From the NCBI GenBank assembly GCA_964486145.1, contig CAZAMT010000060.1:1-16411 (forward strand): 16,411 nucleotides of DNA, in the 5' to 3' direction. Positions 7,607 to 13,741 of this stretch are shown here, piece by piece. Made by a program: the position numbers and the translations under genes. How positions within the stretch are numbered: the stretch's first letter is position 1; every line of letters starts with the position of its first letter. The notes below the pieces were generated by a model. The model did no database searches. It had not been told where the DNA came from and was given only the letters and a program-made list of their open reading frames with translations. Source of the stretch: CAZAMT01 sp964486145 (GTDB lineage: Bacteria; Bacteroidota; Bacteroidia; Bacteroidales; JAAAOM01).

Positions 7607-8401
7607 TCAACTTGTTTGCCAGTTTGGTTTGCGTTTTTCAAAAAAAGCTGTAATGCCTTCTTTTGCTTCCGGAGTTGTTCTTCGCCTGGCGATGGAGGCT
7701 GCTGTATTGACGATCATTTTTTCATCAATAAACACAGGATTTACAAGATGAATCATTTTTTTGCTTTCGGTAATAGCACCACCGGCATTCGCTGTAATGG
7801 ATGATACGAATGTCTCAAGTTCATTTTCAAGGTTTTCCTCTTCAATGATTCTATCTACCAAGCCTACTTCCTTTGCTTTTTCATCATTAAATACCATCGC
7901 GGAGTAAACGAGTTCTTTGGTATTTGCCATTCCTGTTTTGTTCACAATGTAAGGAATGATGGTTGAAGGTGAAAGCCCGACTTTTACTTCAGAAAAACAA
8001 AAACTCGTGTTGCTCACTGCCCATGTAAAATCGGCTGCAGCCATCAGACCCAACGCACCACCAAATACCTTTCCATGCGTCACCACAAGGGTTGGAACAG
8101 GTAAATGGTACAATGAGGAAAAGACTTCCGCGAGTTCACGGCTTTCATTAAAATTATCTTCAAACGCCAATTCTGATGATTTGAGCATCCAGTCCAAATC
8201 CGCCCCGGCGCTAAACATAGATCCTCGTCCCCTGATCACCAGGAACCTAACTGAATCATCACGTTTAATATTTTTGAGCGATTGTACAAGTTCGTTTATA
8301 AACTCCGTATTGAACGCGTTTCTCTTATCAGGTCTGTTCAACCATAGATTCAGGACATTCCCTTTTCTTTCCAGTGATATGTATTTTAATGTTGTTTCCA
8401 T
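7607..8401 (-). CDS. Enoyl-CoA hydratase family, probable methylglutaconyl-CoA hydratase
   Basis: Seen: 264 residues of crotonase fold. Numbered from the GTG at 8404, it has the oxyanion-hole segment SAGADLDWM (65-73), THGKVFGGALGLMAAAD (109-125) and FSEVKVGLSPSTI (137-149). Known: two glutamates usually activate water in this family (Glu144 and Glu164 of rat enoyl-CoA hydratase). The second is present as Glu139; the first is replaced by Gly119 in GGALG. I believe LiuC-like bacterial hydratases show similar loops, but that is from memory. Inferred function: reversible hydration of 3-methylglutaconyl-CoA to HMG-CoA, the last step joining leucine breakdown to HMG-CoA. It sits between the beta and alpha subunits of methylcrotonyl-CoA carboxylase, which is typical of leucine operons. 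The ATG at 8401 overlaps the upstream TGA by 1 nt; the GTG at 8404 is an alternative start. Confidence 0.82.
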   Translation of the reverse strand: METTLKYISLERKGNVLNLWLNRPDKRNAFNTEFINELVQSLKNIKRDDSVRFLVIRGRGSMFSAGADLDWMLKSSELAFEDNFNESRELAEVFSSLYHLPVPTLVVTHGKVFGGALGLMAAADFTWAVSNTSFCFSEVKVGLSPSTIIPYIVNKTGMANTKELVYSAMVFNDEKAKEVGLVDRIIEEENLENELETFVSSITANAGGAITESKKMIHLVNPVFIDEKMIVNTAASIARRRTTPEAKEGITAFFEKRKPNWQTS

Positions 8402-9996
8402 CACATCCTGTATACTCCCATTTTTGGTTCGTCGATGGGTTTGTTTAATGATATTGATAAAGCCATAGCCACTATGTTGCGGGTTTCAGCGGGGTCAATA
8501 ATTCCATCGTCCCATAATCTCGAAGTACTGTAATAAGCAGAACTTTCGTGTGCATATTTTTCCAATATGGTATTTCTTATATTCATACGTTCTTCGTCTG
8601 TCAATGACTTACCCTGCTTTTTTAATTGTTCCTCTTTAATGGTAACCAAAACATTGGCTGCCTGTTCACCACCCATCACGGAAATTTTAGCGTTTGGCCA
8701 CATAAAAAGGAACCTGGGATTATAAGCACGACCAGCCATAGCATAATTACCGGCACCATATGAACCACCGAAGATGATAGTAATTTTAGGAACATTTGCA
8801 TTTGCAACCGCATGTACAAACTTCGCCCCGTCTTTGGCAATACCTTTGTTTTCATATTCCTTACCTACCATAAAACCAGAAATATTCTGCAGGAAAAGGA
8901 TAGGAATTTTCCTGTGGTTGCATAATTCTACAAAATGCGTGGCTTTCAGTGCTGATTCGGAAAACAATATGCCATTGTTACCAATAATACCGGTTTTAAC
9001 ACCTTTTATTGTAGCAACTCCTGTTACCAGGGTTTTGCCATATTCTCTTTTAAATTCATGAAACTCACTTCCATCGGTTATCCGGGCGATTATTTCATGT
9101 ACCAGGATTTGTTGCCTTGGGCTTTCAGGCATAAACTGATAAAGATCTTCGGCTTGAAAATCCGGTTCACGATATTTTTCATTCTTTTCAATGGGGTTCT
9201 GGTCGGGCAATGTTGAAAATATATTCCTGCAAATTTGAATGGCATGTTCATCATTTTCCGCGAGGTGATCCACAACACCTGAGAGGGTTGCATGAACTTC
9301 ACCGCCACCGAGTTCCTCAGCGGAAACGATGTCACCCGTGGCAGCCTGCACCAGTGGTGGGCCTCCAAGAAAAATGGTACCCTGGTTTCTTACAATAATG
9401 GTTTCATCACTCATTGCAGGTACATATGCACCACCTGCAGTGCACGATCCCATCACAATTGCTATTTGCGGTAAATTGTTTGCAGACAACCGGGCCTGGT
9501 TATAGAAAATACGTCCAAAATCATCTTTATCCGGGAAAACCTCGGCTTGCTGTGGCAGAAATACACCTCCGGAATCAACCATATAAACACACGGCAAATT
9601 ATTTTCGAATGCAACCTCCTGAGCCCTTAAATGTTTTTTAATGGTCTCCTTAATATAAGTACCTCCTTTTACTGTAGCATCATTGGCAATAATAACCACC
9701 TTTTTGTTATGAATAGTTCCGATGCCGGTTACTATTCCTGCAGACGGAAACTCATTTTCATATTGTTCAAAGGATGCCAGCGCTGATAGTTCAAGAAACG
9801 GGGTATTTTTATCAATCAATAACTCAATTCGGTCCCTGACAAATAGTTTTCCTTTTTCCCTGTGTCGTTTTACCGAAATTGCTTCGCTCCTGTCAACAAT
9901 CTTATTCAATACATCATAGTAGCTTGAAACAATCTTCAATTTTGCCAAATCCTTTTCAGGAGTTTTTGCCTCAATATTTTCTTTTAATCTAAACAA
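8401..9996 (-). CDS. mccB: Methylcrotonyl-CoA carboxylase beta subunit (carboxyltransferase)
   Basis: Seen: 531 residues, the usual length, with N- and C-terminal carboxyltransferase halves. Landmarks are VDSGGVFLPQQAEVFPD (140-156), DDFGRIFYNQARLSA (158-172), GSCTAGGAYVPAMSDE (183-198), GGPPLVQAATG (211-221) and GSYGAGNYAMAGRAY (411-425). These match the methylcrotonyl-CoA group better than propionyl- or acetyl-CoA carboxyltransferases. Known: it moves carboxyl from biotin on the alpha subunit to 3-methylcrotonyl-CoA. The start is a TTG at 9996. Reading back in frame gives only ATA, AGT, CGA, AAA and TTT before a TAG at 10012-10014, so no ATG or GTG start exists upstream; TTG codons 17 and 20 are other options. 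This is the first gene of the eight-gene run and likely sets its expression. Geranyl-CoA carboxylase remains a weaker alternative. Confidence 0.92.
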   Translation of the reverse strand: MFRLKENIEAKTPEKDLAKLKIVSSYYDVLNKIVDRSEAISVKRHREKGKLFVRDRIELLIDKNTPFLELSALASFEQYENEFPSAGIVTGIGTIHNKKVVIIANDATVKGGTYIKETIKKHLRAQEVAFENNLPCVYMVDSGGVFLPQQAEVFPDKDDFGRIFYNQARLSANNLPQIAIVMGSCTAGGAYVPAMSDETIIVRNQGTIFLGGPPLVQAATGDIVSAEELGGGEVHATLSGVVDHLAENDEHAIQICRNIFSTLPDQNPIEKNEKYREPDFQAEDLYQFMPESPRQQILVHEIIARITDGSEFHEFKREYGKTLVTGVATIKGVKTGIIGNNGILFSESALKATHFVELCNHRKIPILFLQNISGFMVGKEYENKGIAKDGAKFVHAVANANVPKITIIFGGSYGAGNYAMAGRAYNPRFLFMWPNAKISVMGGEQAANVLVTIKEEQLKKQGKSLTDEERMNIRNTILEKYAHESSAYYSTSRLWDDGIIDPAETRNIVAMALSISLNKPIDEPKMGVYRM

Positions 9997-10134
9997 TATA
10001 CTTCGTTTAAACTACAAATTAAACAATTAAATGTAAAAAAAACATCACACTGTTAATTTTGTTTAATTTGTTAATAAAAATATTAAACACTTAATCTATA
10101 CCATTCATTGAAACGTTTTAGTACAGTTTAAAAC
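9997..10134 (-). promoter_or_regulatory. AT-rich leader of the leucine/mevalonate run with repeated GTTTAA motifs
   Basis: This is the only intergenic stretch between the upstream terminator and mccB, so the promoter should be here. Seen: the hexamer GTTTAA or its complement TTAAAC occurs at 10005-10012 (as the palindrome GTTTAAAC), 10019-10024, 10061-10066, 10083-10088 and 10126-10131. That is more than expected by chance even in AT-rich DNA. The palindrome lies 8 nt upstream of the TTG start, over the ribosome-binding region. I see no exact TAnnTTTG -7 element. A regulator-binding role is inference only. Confidence 0.4.
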
Positions 10135-10168
10135 AAAAAAACCAACTTTAATGTTAAAGCTGGTTTTT
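10135..10168 (-). terminator. Intrinsic terminator after the small exported-protein gene
   Basis: On the minus strand a 14-bp stem (arms 10155-10168 and 10137-10150) with a 4-nt loop (10151-10154) is followed directly by more T residues. The stem has a CCAGC core pairing with GTTGG. One G-U wobble is possible only in the minus-strand transcript; the plus-strand transcript would have an A-C mismatch. It lies 20 nt past the stop of the 161-residue gene and should insulate that gene from the mccB run. Confidence 0.85.
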
Positions 10169-10188
10169 CAAATCTTTTTGTTTTTTTG

Positions 10189-10674
10189 CTACTCAAGCAC
10201 AACCATATTAAAAACATTCATTATCTCTTCCGGTTGTTTGGCATCTTTCAGAACTTTTTCAAATACTTCTGTTTCTTCGTGAAATATCGAAAGGCCGATA
10301 TCGAGCACGTGGCTGAGATTGTCAGAAGCTTTCTTTTCAGCTATATTTCCTTTTCTTATTTCTCGTTTATATTTTCTACTAAGTTTTTTTATTGCATAGT
10401 AGATAACCGGTTTGTTAACGATGGTTTTCTCAGTTGGCGATGTTGGTGTTGCCGCTTGAACTGTTGTATAGGTTTCATCAAGAATATGAAACTTCAATGC
10501 TATTTCTTCTCCAAGATAGTGCGGAGATACAAATGTCATATCGACCTCATAATCTTCATAATAGCTCAAATTATTTTCAAAAACAAATTTCTTGTTTTCC
10601 GGCTCATTTCCCTGCGAATAGGCGAATGTAAAAAGAAACAAGAAACATAGATAATACATAGGTCTAACTTTCAT
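10189..10674 (-). CDS. Small exported protein of unknown function
   Basis: Not recognised. Seen: 161 residues from the ATG at 10674, chosen over the longer TTG-started frame because a strong purine-rich ribosome binding site lies 5 nt upstream. The N-terminus is a signal peptide: basic MKVR, then hydrophobic YYLCFLFLFTFAYS, with likely signal peptidase I cleavage before Gln21. No lipobox Cys is at the right place, so the product should be periplasmic or secreted rather than a lipoprotein. The mature part is charged and soluble, with an acidic Tyr-rich stretch (38-45), a short Thr/Pro-rich segment (69-82), a basic helix (96-115, rich in Lys and Arg) and an acidic C-terminus. No membrane helix or repeat is visible. 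It looks monocistronic, with its own terminator, and its neighbours do not suggest a role. Confidence 0.75.
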   Translation of the reverse strand: MKVRPMYYLCFLFLFTFAYSQGNEPENKKFVFENNLSYYEDYEVDMTFVSPHYLGEEIALKFHILDETYTTVQAATPTSPTEKTIVNKPVIYYAIKKLSRKYKREIRKGNIAEKKASDNLSHVLDIGLSIFHEETEVFEKVLKDAKQPEEIMNVFNMVVLE

Positions 10675-10679
10675 AATTG

Positions 10680-10687
10680 CCCCCTCT
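10680..10687 (-). promoter_or_regulatory. Strong Shine-Dalgarno sequence deciding the start at 10674
   Basis: The minus strand reads AGAGGGGG, 5 nt before the ATG at 10674. Such a clear purine run stands out here, because most genes in the window have weak or no visible site. It supports the shorter start that places the signal peptide at the N-terminus. Confidence 0.65.
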
Positions 10688-10718
10688 TTAAATAAATAAT
10701 AAATAATACCTGGCAATG

Positions 10719-10726
10719 CAAAAATA
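10719..10726 (-). promoter_or_regulatory. Possible Bacteroidota -7 element for the exported-protein gene
   Basis: The minus strand reads TATTTTTG, an exact match to the Bacteroidota -7 consensus TAnnTTTG. It would place transcription start roughly 35-40 nt before the ATG at 10674, a sensible leader length. No convincing TTTG -33 box is seen at the expected distance upstream, so this stays a weak call in AT-rich DNA. Confidence 0.35.
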
Positions 10727-10964
10727 ACAATTTTCTATTAGACCTGCTATATTATTATCTATTTTACATGAAAATGTCGAAATTTTATTTTAACCCCCAA
10801 TTTTTTTATGATGTTAACTGGATTTTTATAAGTTATTCGATTATCTATACTTTTATTTGGTAATCCCCTACCAATTATCTGTTCTAAATTTATTAACAGC
10901 AATGAGGCCACTTCCCGTTTGTTTAAATGACAGACGCACTCAATTTCTATCCACACTCATGGAT
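10727..10964. other. Gene-poor stretch between gnd and the exported-protein gene, with a doubtful relic frame
   Basis: No convincing gene is seen. A 65-codon minus-strand frame (10759-10956, GTG start) begins 8 nt after the gnd stop and lacks a clear ribosome binding site. Its C-terminal half contains GLPNKSIDNR followed by NIIKKLGVK, which recalls the start and end of a LuxR-type helix-turn-helix (GLSNKEIA and NILKKLGV). About six residues of the recognition-helix region are missing between them. It could be the decayed tail of a response regulator, or coincidence. The stretch also holds a small inverted repeat at 10857-10874. No intrinsic terminator for gnd is evident. Confidence 0.3.
10857..10874. 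repeat. Short perfect inverted repeat TTGGTA-N6-TACCAA
   Basis: Two 6-nt arms flank a 6-nt loop (10863-10868). No U-tract follows on either strand, so it is not an intrinsic terminator. It could be a protein-binding site, or it may mean nothing. Confidence 0.4.
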
Positions 10965-12419
10965 TTATACATTATACGTACCGGCTGCAGTTGTTCCGCC
11001 CCTACCGGTCCAATTGGTATGGAAAAACTCTCCGCGCGGTTTGTCCACACGTTCGTATGTATGAGCCCCGAAGTAATCGCGCTGTGCCTGCAACAGGTTC
11101 GCCGGTAAACGTTCATGCCTGTACCCATCAAAATAAGATAATGCAGTTGAAAAAGCCGGAACAGGAATACCGTTAAGTGCCGCTACCGAAACCACTTTTC
11201 TCCAACTTTGTTGTGCCTGATCTACTTTTTCCTGGAAGTACGGAGCGAGTAGCAGGTTCTCCAGATTAGGATCTTTATCAAATGCTTCCTTAATTTTACC
11301 TAAAAATACCGATCGGATGATACATCCACCACGCCACATCAGTGCAATTTCACCGTAATTGAGATCCCAGTTAAACTCTTTTGCAGCTTCACGCAAAAGC
11401 ACATAACCCTGGGCATACGAAACCACTTTGGACGCAAACAAGGCATTGCGAATATCCTCAATAAATTCTTTTTTATTACCATCAAATTTTTTATCTGTGC
11501 CTGTCAGGATTTTGGATGCTCTCACACGCTCTTCCTTTTGTGCAGAGAGGCAACGTGAAAATACAGATTCACCAATTAATGTTAAAGGAATACCCAGATC
11601 GAGTGCAGTAATTCCTGTCCATTTGCCTGTTCCTTTCTGACCTGCGGTATCCAGAATCTTATCTATCATAGGTTTTCCGTCAGTATCCTTGTAAGCAAGA
11701 ATATCCCTTGTAATCTCAATCAGGTAACTATCCAGATCGCCTTTATTCCATTCTTTGAAAACCTCGTGCATTTCGTCAGCAGTCATACCCAATAATTCAT
11801 GCATAATGTGGTAGGCTTCACAAATCAACTGCATATCACCGTATTCGATACCATTGTGAACCATTTTCACAAAATGACCTGCACCATTTGCTCCCACCCA
11901 GTCACAACAGGGAACACCGTCATCAACTTTAGCGGCGATGGCCTGGAAAATTGGTTTCACATGAGGCCATGCTTCTGCAGAACCACCCGGCATAATAGAA
12001 GGCCCTTTCAGTGCACCTTCTTCACCACCGGAAACGCCGGTTCCAATGTATAAAAGACCTTTGCTTTCCACGTAAGAGGTTCGGCGAATGGTGTCAGGAT
12101 AGTGGGAATTTCCGCCATCTATGATGATATCACCAGATTCAAGATGTGGAACAATTTGTTCGATAAAGTCATCAACTGGTTTACCTGCTTTTACCAGCAT
12201 CATTACCTTTCTTGGTCGCTTTAATGATTTCACAAGTTCTTCAATGGAATGGGCACCAATAAATTTTTTGTCTTTGCCCCTTCCTTCAATAAATTTATCA
12301 ACTTTTTCAACGGTACGATTATAAACAGCAACGGTAAATCCGTTACTTTCCATGTTTAAAACAAGGTTCTCGCCCATCACGGCTAATCCGATTAATCCAA
12401 TATCTGCTTTATTTTCCAT
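10965..12419 (-). CDS. gnd: 6-phosphogluconate dehydrogenase, decarboxylating, NADP-type
   Basis: Seen: 484 residues with an N-terminal Rossmann motif IGLIGLAVMGENLVLNM (7-23), the NADP-favouring NRT (34-36), GTGVSGGEEGALKGPSIMPGG (126-146), the catalytic stretch HFVKMVHNGIEYGD (182-195; Lys185 and Glu192), KGTGKWT and a C-terminal RDYFGAHTYER tail. Known: the dimeric cytosolic enzyme oxidatively decarboxylates 6-phosphogluconate to ribulose 5-phosphate, making NADPH in the oxidative pentose phosphate pathway. Length and tail match the long-chain form. The ATG at 12419 is a natural start, directly before the Rossmann fold. Only 37 nt of upstream sequence remain before the block of N, so its promoter and any upstream partner are not visible. 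No glucose-6-phosphate dehydrogenase or lactonase gene lies next to it in the readable sequence. Confidence 0.97.
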   Translation of the reverse strand: MENKADIGLIGLAVMGENLVLNMESNGFTVAVYNRTVEKVDKFIEGRGKDKKFIGAHSIEELVKSLKRPRKVMMLVKAGKPVDDFIEQIVPHLESGDIIIDGGNSHYPDTIRRTSYVESKGLLYIGTGVSGGEEGALKGPSIMPGGSAEAWPHVKPIFQAIAAKVDDGVPCCDWVGANGAGHFVKMVHNGIEYGDMQLICEAYHIMHELLGMTADEMHEVFKEWNKGDLDSYLIEITRDILAYKDTDGKPMIDKILDTAGQKGTGKWTGITALDLGIPLTLIGESVFSRCLSAQKEERVRASKILTGTDKKFDGNKKEFIEDIRNALFASKVVSYAQGYVLLREAAKEFNWDLNYGEIALMWRGGCIIRSVFLGKIKEAFDKDPNLENLLLAPYFQEKVDQAQQSWRKVVSVAALNGIPVPAFSTALSYFDGYRHERLPANLLQAQRDYFGAHTYERVDKPRGEFFHTNWTGRGGTTAAGTYNV

Positions 12420-12456
12420 ATAAATATTAAATAATTATTTATTAATGTTTGATGTT

Positions 12457-12556
12457 NNNNNNNNNNNNNNNNNNNNNNNNNNNNNNNNNNNNNNNNNNNN
12501 NNNNNNNNNNNNNNNNNNNNNNNNNNNNNNNNNNNNNNNNNNNNNNNNNNNNNNNN
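12457..12556. other. Assembly gap of exactly 100 N
   Basis: One hundred N residues are a conventional placeholder for a gap of unknown length. The true distance between gnd and pdxB, and anything encoded there, cannot be known. The flanks (12420-12456 and 12557-12610) are AT-rich and hold no gene or clear hairpin. Confidence 0.98.
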
Positions 12557-12610
12557 TTTTCAATTTTCAATGTTTATAATTTTCATTTCAAATAATCAAA
12601 GTTTTTAAAG

Positions 12611-13741
12611 TCATTCATTCGCTATTTTGAATCCCAGATTCCGCAGGTTTTGTTCCACTTCAATGCTTACATTCTTCAACTTCAACTGATAAGCACCAAA
12701 CTCTCTTCGTAACGGATAATTGCCCCGTAAATTTTCGAAACCGGCAACGTTCTCTCTGAGTCTTTTATCATCTCCACCAATATCATAAGTTGATGTAACG
12801 GCTTCAAAATAAATCTCCTGTTCCATTTTATCCTTACCATCGATGATTATTTGGTTGTTTTCCGGCTCCGGCACATCTTCCGGATACCAGTCGTTTAGCT
12901 CTAAGCCAAAAAACTTACTCAGCGCCTGCACACTCATGGCTGTTCCATTGGCTTTACCATCGGCTGAATAGCCTGCAATATGAGGTGTAGCAATATCGGC
13001 AAGCTGCAGCATATCTGTATCTATGTCAGGTTCATTTTCCCAAACATCGAGAACGGCCCCATCAATTTTTCCGGATTGTTTCGCGTTTTTTAATGCCCGG
13101 GTATCTATCACTTCGCCACGGGAGGTGTTTATAATCAATGTTCCGGAATTAACGTTTTTCAGAAACTCATCATTTACCATATGAAAAGTTTTATCCTGTC
13201 CGTTAAAACTCAGCGGGACATGGAATGTAATGATATCAGCTTCACGCATGATACCTTCAAGAGAAACAAATCCACACGGGCTTTCATTTCGCATTCGCGG
13301 AGGATCGTTCAGAACCGCCCGCATTCCAAGATACTCGCTTAGACGCATCACTTTTTTGCCAACGTTGCCAACTCCTACAATACCGATTGTTCTTTGTTTA
13401 AGAAGTAAATTTTTTTTTGAAGCAAGATGCAACAACACTGATGCCATGTATTGCTGCACGGATGAAGAATTGCAACCAGGCGCATTGGTCCAGGTAATGC
13501 CCTGACGATCACAATAGTCCGTGTCAATATGATCGAATCCGATGGTTGCCGATGCAATGAACCGAACCTTAGAGCCTTTCAATAATTTTTCATTACAAGC
13601 AGTGCGCGTTCTGATTATCAATGCATCCGCATCTTTAACAGTTGCGTTGTTTATTTTATCGCCCGGCAAATAGTCTACATCTATAAACGGTTCCAGAATT
13701 CCATTTATAAAAGGAATTGCCTTATCAATGACTACTTTCAT
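12611..13741 (-). CDS. pdxB: Erythronate-4-phosphate dehydrogenase
   Basis: Seen: 376 residues, nearly the E. coli PdxB length. It has a D-2-hydroxyacid dehydrogenase core with Rossmann motif IGIVGVGNVGKKV (119-131), NTSRGEVID (205-213), LDVWENEPDID (231-241) and ATPHIAGYSADGK (251-263). The catalytic trio falls at Arg208, Glu237 and His254, the same numbers as in E. coli PdxB. The His-Ile-Ala-Gly-Tyr-Ser sequence and the extra C-terminal domain (about 285-376) separate it from phosphoglycerate dehydrogenase. Known: it oxidises 4-phosphoerythronate to 2-oxo-3-hydroxy-4-phosphobutanoate in the DXP-dependent route to pyridoxal phosphate. The start ATG overlaps the stop of the upstream oxidoreductase in an ATGA junction, so the two are probably translated together. 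The downstream end lies near the assembly gap. Confidence 0.93.
   Translation of the reverse strand: MKVVIDKAIPFINGILEPFIDVDYLPGDKINNATVKDADALIIRTRTACNEKLLKGSKVRFIASATIGFDHIDTDYCDRQGITWTNAPGCNSSSVQQYMASVLLHLASKKNLLLKQRTIGIVGVGNVGKKVMRLSEYLGMRAVLNDPPRMRNESPCGFVSLEGIMREADIITFHVPLSFNGQDKTFHMVNDEFLKNVNSGTLIINTSRGEVIDTRALKNAKQSGKIDGAVLDVWENEPDIDTDMLQLADIATPHIAGYSADGKANGTAMSVQALSKFFGLELNDWYPEDVPEPENNQIIIDGKDKMEQEIYFEAVTSTYDIGGDDKRLRENVAGFENLRGNYPLRREFGAYQLKLKNVSIEVEQNLRNLGFKIANE

Noticed and set aside
7956..8468. 170-codon plus-strand frame across the crotonase and the end of mccB
   Set aside because: It spans the junction of two well-supported minus-strand genes and has no recognisable motif.
5598..9996. 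Propionyl-CoA or acetyl-CoA carboxylase as the identity of the two-subunit carboxylase
   Set aside because: The beta subunit's FLPQQAEVFPD, FGRIFYNQA and GSCTAGGAYVPAMSDE motifs fit the methylcrotonyl-CoA group, and the crotonase and acyl-CoA dehydrogenase neighbours fit leucine breakdown.
10186..10650. Plus-strand 154-codon frame rich in Phe, Ile and Cys, opposite the exported-protein gene
   Set aside because: It is antisense to a frame that has a signal peptide, a strong ribosome binding site and a matching terminator. Its hydrophobic look follows from reading the Lys/Glu-rich gene backwards.
10949..10964. Short inverted repeat ATCCA/TGGAT just after gnd, as a terminator candidate
   Set aside because: The stem has only five pairs and no U-tract follows on the minus strand, so it does not look like an intrinsic terminator.
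13410..13418. Run of nine A on the coding strand in pdxB (and another near 16265-16273) as programmed slippage sites
   Set aside because: Both frames remain open and family motifs continue on each side (in pdxB), so the runs encode ordinary Lys/Asn stretches. They are only possible sequencing-error spots.
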